From Heliophilum fasciatum (GTDB lineage Bacteria > Bacillota > Desulfitobacteriia > Heliobacteriales > Heliobacteriaceae), in contig NZ_SLXT01000017.1 of the NCBI RefSeq assembly GCF_004341395.1, positions 1 through 64,000 of the forward strand: DNA of 64,000 nucleotides. The letters run 5' to 3'. The notes below the pieces were generated by a model. That model ran no database searches and was not told the origin of the DNA. It saw only the letters and a program-made list of their open reading frames with translations. Below are positions 1 through 9,192 of this stretch, piece after piece (within the stretch, counting starts at the first letter, position 1; every line of letters begins with the position of its first letter). The translations under genes were made by a program, and so were the position numbers.

Positions 1-420
1 GCGAAGCCAAAATACCTTTAAATGGCACAAAATACCATTGAATACTGAGTTTTATGAATCGACCCTTGGGATGCGGGGGTTTTTAGACAGACTCAATTAA
101 ATTTATTAAACACATAACATCCCGAAGGAGTAGCAAAAGGTGATGAATTTTAAGAGGTTTGTAAGAAGCTTGTAAGAGGCGAGCGATAGAATAGATGTTA
201 ATATAACCATGGATCTAATGGTGCAAAAACCTTCTTTTGGTCTTCGCGGCCCATCAAGTAAAAATTCATACGATAGTATGGCCAGATTTTTAGCAAAGGG
301 GGTTGGAAAGAGAAAATACTTTTTTCTCTTGACATCATGGAAGAACATCAATGTACTTTTCAGGACTTCGTAGAATGGTAATTGGAAAGCAGGAGTAAAC
401 AATTTCATGGAGGAGTGCAC
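1..420. other. Upstream intergenic region of the giant surface-protein gene
   Basis: No convincing gene lies here; the leftward reading frame that covers most of it looks nothing like a protein family and has no ribosome site. The sequence is AT-rich. A possible sigma-A promoter has TTGACA at 329-334 and a weak TGTACT at 352-357 (17-base spacer). A short AT hairpin (GAGAAAA/TTTTCTC) sits just before it at about 309-329. The ribosome site of the next gene (GGAGG) is at about 410-414. Confidence 0.4.
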
Positions 421-1947
421 ATGGGACGTAGAGTAGTACGTAAATCCATAGCAGTATTGCTGACGCTATGGATGTTGTTTGGTCTGGTACTGAATGTGAG
501 CTTGCCGCTGCCGGGTGGCGGTGCTGCCCTGGCTGCTTCAGGAGGAACATGGGATAAAGTTGGTGGTGATGCTTCACCAACTGCCTCAGCTACTGCAGCC
601 TATTATGACAATGGTACATATTATCTGGCATATATGGACATCTCCAATGCCACTAAGATTTTGAGACCAAAAGTAGTGGTAAAGAAACTTAATACCGGTA
701 CTACCCCTCCCACTTGGGATCCGGTGGGTACAGGCAATATTGGTGTTGATGGTGTAGGTGTTAATTCGTTATCAATGTCATTGTACGTTGATAATGGCAC
801 ACCTTATGTTGCTTATTTGGAAAAAGACGTAACGTCGGGCTTATCGGCCCTTACAAATTTTGATGGCAAGCTGACCGTAATGAAGCTTAATAATAGCAAT
901 ACATGGAGTGCTGTCGGTTCTACCAAATTTTCAGGCAAAAACCCAACATCAATCAAGCTAGTTGTGATCAATAACGTCCCCTACGTGGCCTATAAAGAAG
1001 GTTCGTCAATACTTGTAAAAAGATATATCAACAATGCTTGGAGCCAAGTGGGCTCAACAAAGAGTACAAATTCTACATGGGGCAATGTGTCTTTGGATGT
1101 ATATGACGGTACCCCTTTTATCGCTTTTCCCGATTCCGATAATGGTGACAAAGCCAGTCTGTTAGAATTTAATGGTACTGATTGGGAATCATGGGAATCT
1201 GCCGGCACTTCGATTTCTTCGGGAACTGCTAAACTGGTATCGTTGTACATTGACAATGGTGTGCCTTATCTGGCTTTCCAAGATGAGAATCAGTTCTCAA
1301 GGATAACAGTTAAGAAATATAACAGCATCACAAAAATTTGGGAGTCGGTCGGACGCGACGGATTTTCCAATCCCGTAGGGGCTACCTTCTCGATAGGAGG
1401 GTTAACCTTACCAAATATATCGGTAACCGTAGGGCTTCCTTTATCTTTATATGTGGATAATGGAATCCCCTATGTGGCATATCAAGACGGTACCCAGAGC
1501 GCCAAGGCCTCAGTAATGAAGTATACCGGCACTGATTGGGTTCCTGTCGGTGGTCTGGGCTTTTCTTCAACTCCTGCGTTGTATCCTACATTAAGAGTAA
1601 CCAATGGCACCACGAACTTGGCTCTTTGGAATGGAGGAAAAGTTGCTCTCCTACAATATACCCCCACCCCCGCCCCGGAACTAGGAGCCACAGCAGCTGA
1701 AGGAACGGCAGCCAACTCGACCAAAGTGACGGCCACCGTTACCGATAATTCCGGAAATCACCTCGTCATCAAAAAATCATCTTCGACGATTACCACACCG
1801 AACGTCGGCGATACGGCACCCAGCGGCAATGATGTGATCGATCCTTATACGGCAGAAGCCAACATCAGCGGTATCGATGACACCACCAACAAGTATCTCG
1901 GTGTTACGAAGTCGACGCCAGCAACACCATCGTCAAATTCTCGCTGA
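421..1947 (+). CDS. Giant surface protein, N-terminal part (separated from the rest by a frameshift)
   Basis: Exported protein of 508 codons. The ATG at 421 is chosen because GGAGG lies just upstream and because it gives a clean signal peptide: basic MGRRVVRK, a hydrophobic core, and an AxA-type site near residue 38. The mature part holds about seven degenerate repeats of roughly 45-60 residues with a core like DNGTPYVAY followed by a K/T-rich strand and a W-x-x-VG turn, suggesting a beta-propeller or beta-solenoid. After about residue 425 comes a Thr/Ala-rich linker. The frame then stops at 1945-1947 inside sequence whose protein-like continuation is in the next frame, so this is very probably the front end of one gene running to 6284. 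Likely wall-associated through the SLH domains of the downstream part. Function unknown; adhesion or matrix binding is a guess. Confidence 0.75.
   Translation: MGRRVVRKSIAVLLTLWMLFGLVLNVSLPLPGGGAALAASGGTWDKVGGDASPTASATAAYYDNGTYYLAYMDISNATKILRPKVVVKKLNTGTTPPTWDPVGTGNIGVDGVGVNSLSMSLYVDNGTPYVAYLEKDVTSGLSALTNFDGKLTVMKLNNSNTWSAVGSTKFSGKNPTSIKLVVINNVPYVAYKEGSSILVKRYINNAWSQVGSTKSTNSTWGNVSLDVYDGTPFIAFPDSDNGDKASLLEFNGTDWESWESAGTSISSGTAKLVSLYIDNGVPYLAFQDENQFSRITVKKYNSITKIWESVGRDGFSNPVGATFSIGGLTLPNISVTVGLPLSLYVDNGIPYVAYQDGTQSAKASVMKYTGTDWVPVGGLGFSSTPALYPTLRVTNGTTNLALWNGGKVALLQYTPTPAPELGATAAEGTAANSTKVTATVTDNSGNHLVIKKSSSTITTPNVGDTAPSGNDVIDPYTAEANISGIDDTTNKYLGVTKSTPATPSSNSR
1899..1911 (+). other. Frameshift site joining the two halves of the surface-protein gene
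   Basis: Upstream of this point the coding signal is in the frame of 421; downstream it is in the frame of 2199. The downstream frame is open from 1881 and reads straight into a Calx-beta domain (from about 2005) that would otherwise lack its first half. Adding one T to the GTGTTACGAA at 1901-1910 gives GTG TTT ACG in one reading and restores a smooth join (LGV followed by YEVDAS). The simplest explanation is loss of one T from a T run, either a real mutation or a sequencing error. There is no slippery heptamer, so programmed frameshifting looks unlikely. Confidence 0.75.
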
Positions 1948-2198
1948 TCACCTTAACCTCTGCCCAAATCAAGCAGCCTGTCTATGGCGCATTCGAATTC
2001 AGCAGCGCTACTTTTAGCGAAGCGGAAAATGCCGCTTCCGGCACGGCGGAGATCACTGTCAACCGCGTCGGCGGCAGCGATGGTGCTGTTTCCGTTGATT
2101 ACGCCACCAGCGACGGCACAGCAACAACTCCGGCCGATTACACAACCACAACAGGCACATTAAATTTCGCCGACGGTGAGACGAGCAAAACCTTCACC

Positions 2199-5100
2199 GT
2201 GCCGATTATGGACAACCAGGCGGTAAACTTGACCGGTAACCGCTTCACCACCGTCAAGCTCACCTTGAGCAACCCAACCGGCGGTGCGACGCTGGGTACG
2301 ACCAGTTCGGCTGTACTGAAGATCATGGATGATGAAGTGCCGCAACCCGGCGCCGTTCAATTTAACAATGCTACATACAGTGTCGCCGAAAACGCAGGTA
2401 CCGCAATGATTACGGTTGAGCGAATTGGTGGCAGTGACGGTTCTATTACTGTGAATTATGCCACAGGCGATGATTCTGCCGCTGCTGGGATTGACTATGA
2501 CGCTGCCAGCGGAACCTTGACCTTCGGCAACGGTGAAACGATCAAGACTTTTACCGTAACCATCACCAACAATGAACTGTTGGACGGGACGCGCATCCTC
2601 GATCTCCAACTTAGCAATCCTACCGGTGACGCTACCCTGGGATCACGAAAAACAGCCACATTGGCGATTGCCGATGACGAAGCATCGCAATCCGGTGGCC
2701 CGGCCATCAATGAAATGTGGACTTATGTAGGGCCCGCCGGATTTTCACCGGGAGTCGGCGTTGCTCCGAACATTTCGCTCTATAACGGCACCCCCTATGT
2801 TGAATTCATAGACGTCAAGAACCTTGCCAATGCAGCGTTGATGAAATACGACGGCCAAAACTGGCAGAAAGCCGTTCTTCAAGATGCATTGCTCACAGGA
2901 AAACTGGATTTGTCAACATTGTTGCCGAATATAACTGTGCCGGGCTTGAATTTGCGCGATCTCGCGTCACAAATCAACATTCCCGGTTTGAATTCGAATT
3001 TGGTCCCCAATCAGACGATTGACATCCCCGGACTGACCGGCCAAAGCTTGATCGATCTGCTGAAGAAACTCGTACCGGATGAGTTATTCCCGGACAGCAT
3101 CCCGTACTCACCGTTGGCAGCAGGGGCCGCTTTCTATATGGACAAAGGCACCCCTTATATCGTTTACCGTGACGGTCTCAGTGGGCTGAAAGCAACTGTG
3201 ATCAAATCCTCATCGCTTTTCGGCGTAAATCCGCTTTGGAGCACTGTTGGCGATAAAGGGTTCACGGAAAATCCGCCCTTAAAAATGGCCGTATATACAA
3301 AAAGCGGCTCACCCTACGTGGTTTACCAGGACAGCAAAAACTTTAGAGCCATCGTGATGAAATACGACGGATCACAATGGCAACAAGTCGGCATTGATCA
3401 ATCGGTGAACGGGATAGCCACCTTTTATGTCGACAAAGGGTCCCCTTATCTGGCCTATTCTGATGTCGAAAAATGCTTAAAAGCAACGGTCATGAAATTT
3501 AACGGAACGAACTGGGAGATTGTCGGTGATGCCGGATTTTCTTGCGGACCGGCGACAGATATTTCCTTGTTTGTCGACAACGGTGTTCCCTATGTAGCTT
3601 TTGAAGATATCCTCAAAAAGGCCAAAGCTACTGTGATGAAGTTTGACGGAACTACGTGGAAAACCATCGGTAATGCCGGATTCTCGTCAGGACCGGTCTT
3701 GTTTACTTCGCTCTTTGTGGATAACGGTACGCCCTACCTAGCCTTTATGGACACCAAAAACAGCGAGAAGGCCACGGTGATGAAGTTCGACGGGGAGCAA
3801 TGGAATTTGGTCGGAGCGGAAGGGTTTACGGAAGGAAAGGCCATACTGCCTAAATTAGCGGTATTTCACCCGACTCCCACCAGCTACCCGATTCCTTACG
3901 TAACTTTTGGTGATGACCACAAGGGCAATAAGATCAGTGTGATGAAGGTAATCCTGCCGGGTACCTTCCAATTCAGCAGCGGCAGCTACAACGTCGAGGA
4001 AAATGTAGCCACAGGCAACAAGATGATCACGGTGCAACGCGTTGATGGCAGTGAAACAGAGGCTACGGTAGATTATACGACAGAAGACGCCACTGGAATA
4101 AGTGGCAATGACTATACGGCGACGAGTGGCACGTTGACCTTTGGCATCGGCGAGACAACCAAGACCTTCACTGTTCCTGTTTTGGATAACCAATTGTATG
4201 ATAAAAACCGGACAGTGAAACTTACGCTCAGCAATCCAACGGGAGGCACCACCTTAGGGCAGCAGAAGGTATCGAGAATCACGATCCTTGATGATGAAAC
4301 CGGTACCGTACTGTTTAGCAATCCTACGTTCAGCGCAGCCGAAAATGCTGGCACTGTCGACATTACGCTGGAACGTGTTGGTCGCAATGACGTGGAGGCT
4401 TCGGTGGATTATAGCACTGCTGATGACACCGCCGTTGACGGTAAAGATTATACGGCGACGGGTGGCACGTTGACCTTTGCGATTGGCGAGACCAGCAAGA
4501 CCTTTACCATTTCCTTATTCGATAATGGGCGGTTGGACGGTGATCGAACCGTAAATCTGTCCCTCAGCAACCCCACAGGCGGGCTGCTGCTCGGCGATGG
4601 TGCTGTCTTGACCATTCTTGATGATGAAACCGGCACCGTGCAGTTTACCAGCACTGCCTATTCTATTCGAGAGGATGCCGGAACGGCAGAGATCAACATC
4701 GAACGTACCGGCAAAAGCGAAAATGAGGCAACTGTGGATGTAGCTACTGCTGATGACACGGCCCTTGCCGGAACAGATTACACCGCGTCCAATGAAACGG
4801 TGACCTTTGCTCCCGGTGAAATCAATGCAACCTTTAAGGTACCTGTGTTCAATCGGAACAACGCCAGCGCTCCCCGTTCCTTAAAGTTGACCCTATCCAA
4901 TCCGACCGGCGGATTGGTGCTGGGAACGAGAGATCAAGCGACTTTGACCATCCTCGAACGGTCGCTCGGCAGCAGCCGATCAAGCAATCAGAACACGCAA
5001 AATAGCCAGAACAGCATAGCTAACGGCCTTTCTGTTTTTGTCAATGGCCAGGAACAAACCAACTCGGCCAGTGTCAATACGGTATCGCAAAACGACAAAA

Positions 5101-6284
5101 CCGTCAGCATTTACACCCCGAATGAGCAAAAGTTGCAGCAACGCCTAGCCACAGAAGAAGAGAAACCCCTTATTACCATCCCGGCTATGGCCAAATCGGA
5201 TATCATTATCGGTGAACTGACCGGTCAGATGGTCAGCAATATGGAACAAAAACAAGCTTCCCTGGAAGTTAGAACAGCAGAGGCATCCTATATTTTGCCA
5301 GCAGTGCAAATCAACATCAATGAAATTTCTAAACAAATCGGCACCGAGGTCGCTTTGCATGATATCAAAGTACAAGTAACCATCGCGAAGACGCCGCAGG
5401 AAGCGATCAAAGTTGTGGAGAATGCAGCCAAGCAAGGTGAATTCACGATCATGGCACCGCCCGTTGACTTTACGGTGACGTGCTCCTATGAAAACAAAAC
5501 GATTCCTGTAAACCAATTTAATGCCTATGTAGAGCGGATGATTGCCATACCGGAAGGTGTGGACCCGACAAAAGTCACCACCGGTGTGGTCCTAAACGCC
5601 GATGGAACGGTCACCCACGTGCCGACACAGATTGTACAGATTGACGGAAAATATTATGCTAAGATGAATAGTTTAACCAACAGCACCTATGCGGTGATCG
5701 CTCATCCCAAGACCTTTGTTGATGTGGCCAACCACTGGGCGAAAAAATACGTCAATGAAATGGGTTCGCGCTTAGTGATCAATGGTGTTACCGAGTCTAC
5801 CTTTGAACCGGACCGTGAGATCACCCGTGCCGAATTCTCAGCCATCATCGCCAGAGCCTTGGGGCTGCACGAAACCGGCAAAGCTAATCCCTTCCGCGAC
5901 ATCAGCGCCGGTGATTGGTACACCAAAACGGTAGCGACAGCATACAATTATGGTATCGTCAGTGGCTATAAGGAAGAACATGGTATCACCTTTGACCCCA
6001 ACAAAGCCATCACGCGGGAAGAAGCCATGGCCATGATCGCCAGAGCGATGAAAATTGCTGGTATCAATACAACCCTTTCCGAACAGGATGGATTCACAGT
6101 GTTGAAGAAGTATGCCGATAGTGAGAATCTTGCTCCTTGGGCCGCCCAGTCCGCAGCGATGACGATCAAAAACGGTATTGTTGTCGGCAGTGATATGAAT
6201 CTGAACCCCGGTGCCAACATTACCCGGGCGGAGACAGCAGCCATCGTCATGCGGATGCTGCAAAAAGCCAATTTAATCAACTAG
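2199..6284 (+). CDS. Giant surface protein, C-terminal part: Calx-beta repeats and three SLH domains
   Basis: The first in-frame ATG (2199) lies inside a Calx-beta domain whose first half is encoded in the same frame back to about 2005, so this start is formal only; the true gene begins at 421. Counting from 2199: end of Calx-beta 1 (1-45), Calx-beta 2 (about 50-160), a second block of DNGxPYVAF repeats (170-585), Calx-beta 3-5 (590-695, 703-805, 810-915), an unassigned domain (about 950-1165), then three SLH domains (about 1172-1215, 1234-1285, 1306-1355) with FxDV...HWA and ITRAE motifs. SLH domains bind pyruvylated wall polymers, so the protein should sit on the cell surface. Calx-beta repeats often bind calcium. 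With one base restored the whole protein would be about 1954 residues. A terminator follows. Confidence 0.85.
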   Translation: MPIMDNQAVNLTGNRFTTVKLTLSNPTGGATLGTTSSAVLKIMDDEVPQPGAVQFNNATYSVAENAGTAMITVERIGGSDGSITVNYATGDDSAAAGIDYDAASGTLTFGNGETIKTFTVTITNNELLDGTRILDLQLSNPTGDATLGSRKTATLAIADDEASQSGGPAINEMWTYVGPAGFSPGVGVAPNISLYNGTPYVEFIDVKNLANAALMKYDGQNWQKAVLQDALLTGKLDLSTLLPNITVPGLNLRDLASQINIPGLNSNLVPNQTIDIPGLTGQSLIDLLKKLVPDELFPDSIPYSPLAAGAAFYMDKGTPYIVYRDGLSGLKATVIKSSSLFGVNPLWSTVGDKGFTENPPLKMAVYTKSGSPYVVYQDSKNFRAIVMKYDGSQWQQVGIDQSVNGIATFYVDKGSPYLAYSDVEKCLKATVMKFNGTNWEIVGDAGFSCGPATDISLFVDNGVPYVAFEDILKKAKATVMKFDGTTWKTIGNAGFSSGPVLFTSLFVDNGTPYLAFMDTKNSEKATVMKFDGEQWNLVGAEGFTEGKAILPKLAVFHPTPTSYPIPYVTFGDDHKGNKISVMKVILPGTFQFSSGSYNVEENVATGNKMITVQRVDGSETEATVDYTTEDATGISGNDYTATSGTLTFGIGETTKTFTVPVLDNQLYDKNRTVKLTLSNPTGGTTLGQQKVSRITILDDETGTVLFSNPTFSAAENAGTVDITLERVGRNDVEASVDYSTADDTAVDGKDYTATGGTLTFAIGETSKTFTISLFDNGRLDGDRTVNLSLSNPTGGLLLGDGAVLTILDDETGTVQFTSTAYSIREDAGTAEINIERTGKSENEATVDVATADDTALAGTDYTASNETVTFAPGEINATFKVPVFNRNNASAPRSLKLTLSNPTGGLVLGTRDQATLTILERSLGSSRSSNQNTQNSQNSIANGLSVFVNGQEQTNSASVNTVSQNDKTVSIYTPNEQKLQQRLATEEEKPLITIPAMAKSDIIIGELTGQMVSNMEQKQASLEVRTAEASYILPAVQININEISKQIGTEVALHDIKVQVTIAKTPQEAIKVVENAAKQGEFTIMAPPVDFTVTCSYENKTIPVNQFNAYVERMIAIPEGVDPTKVTTGVVLNADGTVTHVPTQIVQIDGKYYAKMNSLTNSTYAVIAHPKTFVDVANHWAKKYVNEMGSRLVINGVTESTFEPDREITRAEFSAIIARALGLHETGKANPFRDISAGDWYTKTVATAYNYGIVSGYKEEHGITFDPNKAITREEAMAMIARAMKIAGINTTLSEQDGFTVLKKYADSENLAPWAAQSAAMTIKNGIVVGSDMNLNPGANITRAETAAIVMRMLQKANLIN

Positions 6285-6297
6285 TTTCTTTATAAAA

Positions 6298-6340
6298 AAA
6301 CGGTCAGTGACACCAGTGGTTGGTGTTACTGACCGTTTTT
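6298..6340 (+). terminator. Bidirectional Rho-independent terminator
   Basis: A near-perfect stem (ACGGTCAGTGACACCA against TGGTGTTACTGACCGT) is preceded by A7 and followed by T5. It can serve both the rightward surface-protein gene and the leftward gene ending at 6387. Confidence 0.85.
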
Positions 6341-6386
6341 GCTTGGGTTTGGATATAAGCGAAATTGAGGAAGCCGATAGAATGCC

Positions 6387-7811
6387 CTAGCGCCGATCGT
6401 ACCGGTAATTGGTCCTATCCGCCGGATACCAGGCCACGCCGATCGAAGCTTGTCCACGCGCGTCAGGAGGGTTACGTTGCACCAGCTGCGGATCGAGTGG
6501 CACACCGTTAATATGTAAAGTCACTCGCCATGGATCATCACAGTAAAAGGTTAATCCTCGCAGGTCATCGACAGTCGGTACAAAACTGCCACGCACCGGA
6601 TCGTCAATTGATGTGATCCGGATGATCGCACGCCGGGGATCAGCAGGGTCCTCCGCTGCTTGCCAGTGAACAAAGAGATCCGTTACGTTATAGCGGAGCA
6701 ACCGCGCTGTACGCGCCACCAGGATGTCACCGCGATGATACTCCGCAGCCAGCGCTTGCAACGGTTCCCACTCCAGCGGGCGGAAGGGGTGCGGCAAATT
6801 GGCATGCCCACCAAGATGCTGAGCAAAGGAAGCATAGGCATTGGCCGACTTTAACGCTTGAAAATTGACTTCATTTAATTGGTTTTTGAGCAAATGAGCG
6901 CTCCAGTTCCAGACCGGCTGGCCGTTGGCATCAAGTCCGCTGTTGGTATAACGGTAAAAACCCCAGTAACGACGACCATCACGCAGCGTCAGTGGAAAAA
7001 GCAAGCTGTTTCGGCCAAGTTTCGCCTCCGCTGTGGAGCGGGTGGAGCCCCAGAGAAAAGTGATGCCACTGCTTCCGAGCAAGTCCGTATGATAGTACGG
7101 TGAAGCCGGGTTGTCCCCTTGTTGATAATGAAGATTGTCCTGATCGGCCCCGCCAAAGTTCTGCACATTGGCTGCATTGCCATGATCAATCCAAACCGGA
7201 AATTGCATACCGCGCTTTTGCCACTCATTCGCCGCCTGTTCGGCCAGTCGGCGGGAAAAAGCGATGTCCTGCCCATCTTGGCGGTTAAAGTCACCATAGG
7301 AGTGCAGCGAATCGATCCAACCGCACCGCAGGTAATGGCGAATCGCTTCGGCATGGGCCGGTTGGGAAGACGTGCCGCGCCAGTAACTCATCTGATCTTG
7401 CAGCGTGCGTCCGTCCGGGTGAACCTTACCGGCAATGTTGGTGCCGATATACATCCAGCAAGAGTCGGCAATATCCAAGCCTAAACCGGAACCCATGGCC
7501 GTGCTGGCCCGGGTATTGAGAAACTCATGAATTTCCCCGAATTTATCGATCGTTGTGCCGTCAATATCGGAAGTGATCGCCACGGCCGCTTGATAAGGGT
7601 AGGGGAACTTGCGGCGGCCGATCTGCATGCCGGCGACCGTCACCGTATGTTCAGGCCGATTCCATTCCAGCGGTTCCGTGCTTGGCTCTGCCGGTGGCGT
7701 CATCGCGGCCGACGGTAGAAGCTGTAAACTGTAACGATAGGTCAAATAGGCCATCACGCTTCCGCCGGCGAGTTGGAAAAAAGTGCGGCGAGAAAAGCCG
7801 GAGTTTCGCAT
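6387..7811 (-). CDS. Tat-exported protein of unknown function
   Basis: 474 residues on the minus strand, starting at ATG 7809-7811. The N-terminus has a twin-arginine motif (SRRTFFQLAGG, residues 7-17) and a short hydrophobic stretch, so export of a folded protein is expected; a tatC gene lies at 18.9 kb. The mature domain starts with a strand like AAVAITSDIDG (about residue 75), which loosely resembles the first catalytic strand of polysaccharide-deacetylase (NodB) barrels. Later conserved-looking pieces include WIDHGN (about 208) and LGGHANLPHP (about 335). This fold assignment is weak. The gene ends at the shared terminator and is divergent from the gene at 7930, with which it may be functionally paired. 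Confidence 0.8.
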   Translation of the reverse strand: MRNSGFSRRTFFQLAGGSVMAYLTYRYSLQLLPSAAMTPPAEPSTEPLEWNRPEHTVTVAGMQIGRRKFPYPYQAAVAITSDIDGTTIDKFGEIHEFLNTRASTAMGSGLGLDIADSCWMYIGTNIAGKVHPDGRTLQDQMSYWRGTSSQPAHAEAIRHYLRCGWIDSLHSYGDFNRQDGQDIAFSRRLAEQAANEWQKRGMQFPVWIDHGNAANVQNFGGADQDNLHYQQGDNPASPYYHTDLLGSSGITFLWGSTRSTAEAKLGRNSLLFPLTLRDGRRYWGFYRYTNSGLDANGQPVWNWSAHLLKNQLNEVNFQALKSANAYASFAQHLGGHANLPHPFRPLEWEPLQALAAEYHRGDILVARTARLLRYNVTDLFVHWQAAEDPADPRRAIIRITSIDDPVRGSFVPTVDDLRGLTFYCDDPWRVTLHINGVPLDPQLVQRNPPDARGQASIGVAWYPADRTNYRYDRR

Positions 7812-7881
7812 ACATCGCGCCCCTTTAAAGGATCTTACCCCTCCAGTATACCAGAAGAGGCTTTTTCGTGGTAAAAAGAAT

Positions 7882-7920
7882 GCCCCCTCCCTGAAGAAGC
7901 ATAATCTTCAAAGAGGGGGC
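7882..7920. promoter_or_regulatory. Strong hairpin between divergent genes, next to a ribosome site
   Basis: GCCCCCTC (7882-7889) pairs with GAGGGGGC (7913-7920), and TGAAGA (7892-7897) with TCTTCA (7905-7910). It sits 9 bases upstream of the ATG at 7930, close enough to affect ribosome access. Read leftward, it is followed by ATTCTTTTTACC, so it could also act as a terminator or attenuator ahead of the Tat-exported gene. Confidence 0.5.
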
Positions 7921-7929
7921 GTGGGAGCA

Positions 7930-8619
7930 ATGGCAAGAAAAAAACAGCGATGGCCGTGGTGGCTTTGCCGGTGGCTCACCATAGGACTGCTGCTTTGGAG
8001 TGGCAGCATCGGCTGGGCAGCCACAGCGATTTTCCCGGGTGATCGTGCGGACAGCTTAACCAAAGCACTGGTTTTGCCGGTAACGCCAAGCAGTATCTAT
8101 GGCCGATTGACACCGGAGCACCCGATCGATTATTTCAAGTTTCCCGTACAACGTGGCGAGGAACTGCGCCTTTCCATGTTAATCCCGCGTGATGCCGGCG
8201 ATGAAGTCGCCAGCCCGTCAGTGGCTGTCATGGGCCCGGGTCTGGCGCTGCCGGAAGATGTACCGGAACAAATTAGTTTACCTGCCGGAGCCGGGTTGCA
8301 TATTGTGCAGCCGGCGAATAAAGTTCGCCCGGTTCAAGATCAAGCCAACAAGATGGACCTGGACCTTACGCAGGTCTTTCAATTAACTGCACCGGCCGAT
8401 GCCGAGTATACGATCGCCATTTATGATCAAAACCGTCGCCCCGGCGTGTACATCCTACAGATTGGCAGCGAACCGGAAGCGACCTGGAGTTCCGTCCTAA
8501 TGCACCCCTTACGAGCGCTGGAAGTGCAAGCATGGCGCCAACCGTTACAAGTGTTGTTACCCCTGGCGTTGGTCTTGATGGCCCTGTTGGTGATCGTCGG
8601 TGGGCGCAGAAAAAAATAA
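7930..8619 (+). CDS. Exported, C-terminally membrane-anchored protein of unknown function
   Basis: 229 residues. The ATG at 7930 is preferred because it directly starts a signal peptide (MARKKQR then a hydrophobic segment ending near residue 33) and has GGGAG upstream; the frame is open further upstream but that stretch overlaps the divergent gene's leader. The middle (residues 35-195) is a soluble domain predicted to be outside the membrane, with a strand-rich look reminiscent of bacterial pre-peptidase C-terminal domains (phrases like YFKFPVQRGEELRLSM and YTIAIYDQN), but I cannot assign a family. Residues about 203-224 form a single transmembrane helix followed by GGRRKK, a positive stop-transfer tail. 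It is divergent from the Tat-exported gene. Confidence 0.75.
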   Translation: MARKKQRWPWWLCRWLTIGLLLWSGSIGWAATAIFPGDRADSLTKALVLPVTPSSIYGRLTPEHPIDYFKFPVQRGEELRLSMLIPRDAGDEVASPSVAVMGPGLALPEDVPEQISLPAGAGLHIVQPANKVRPVQDQANKMDLDLTQVFQLTAPADAEYTIAIYDQNRRPGVYILQIGSEPEATWSSVLMHPLRALEVQAWRQPLQVLLPLALVLMALLVIVGGRRKK

Positions 8620-8643
8620 ATTGACTGACTTTGCTTGTTTGGG

Positions 8644-8672
8644 TTGCCGTCCTGCCGGGCGGCATTTATAAT
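8644..8672 (+). promoter_or_regulatory. Sigma-A-type promoter for the threonine/aspartokinase genes
   Basis: TTGCCG at 8644-8649, a 17-base spacer and a perfect TATAAT at 8667-8672. It lies 50 bases before the ATG at 8722 and probably drives the ACT-protein, hom, thrB and lysC genes. Confidence 0.7.
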
Positions 8673-8721
8673 GTCTACAGTGGAGGGAGCAGTTCCTTCG
8701 TACGTGGACAGAGGTGAAGCC

Positions 8722-9192
8722 ATGAGCACAGGACCCAAACGCTTTTTTTTAGTCGACGGCGACATCTTGCCCGAAGCGATTCTCAAGACAGCCATTGTCA
8801 ATGAAATGCTGGCCAAAGGGGAAGTCGCCAAAGTCAGTGACGCCGTAGAAAAAGTGGGCTTGAGTCGCAGCGCCTACTACAAGTACAAGGATGGTGTGCT
8901 GCCTTCGCCAGGGTCCGGTCCTCAGCCGGTGATCTCCGTGCGGCTCGTGCTTGAGCATCAACCAGGGATCTTATCACGGGTATTGAACACGGTAGCGGCC
9001 GTTGACGGCAACATCTTGACCATCAACCAGGCCGTACCGGAGCGAGGAATGGCGGCGGTAGCGATTGTCTTGGATATCAGCCGCATGGTCATCGACATAC
9101 CGCGTTTACTTGGTGAACTGCGCCGCATGACCGGTGTGCGTAGCGTCCAGCTCATCGGTGACGAAAAGCTGGCGTTGGAGATTGAGCAATGA
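8722..9192 (+). CDS. ACT domain-containing protein (UPF0735/PheB family)
   Basis: 156 residues from the ATG at 8722 (GAGGTGA just upstream). The N-terminal part, including a helix-turn-helix-like segment (KVSDAVEKVGLSRSAYYKYKD, residues about 34-54), is followed by an ACT domain (about 75-150), a fold that usually binds amino acids. The family, named PheB in Bacillus from its place beside pheA, is common in Firmicutes next to hom; its exact role is not established. Its stop overlaps the start of hom (ATGA), so the two are translationally coupled. I infer a regulatory or sensing role in aspartate-family amino acid synthesis. Confidence 0.9.
   Translation: MSTGPKRFFLVDGDILPEAILKTAIVNEMLAKGEVAKVSDAVEKVGLSRSAYYKYKDGVLPSPGSGPQPVISVRLVLEHQPGILSRVLNTVAAVDGNILTINQAVPERGMAAVAIVLDISRMVIDIPRLLGELRRMTGVRSVQLIGDEKLALEIEQ

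Noticed and set aside
106-420. A 104-codon minus-strand frame at the left end
   Set aside because: Composition is typical of AT-rich non-coding DNA, with no family resemblance and no ribosome site.
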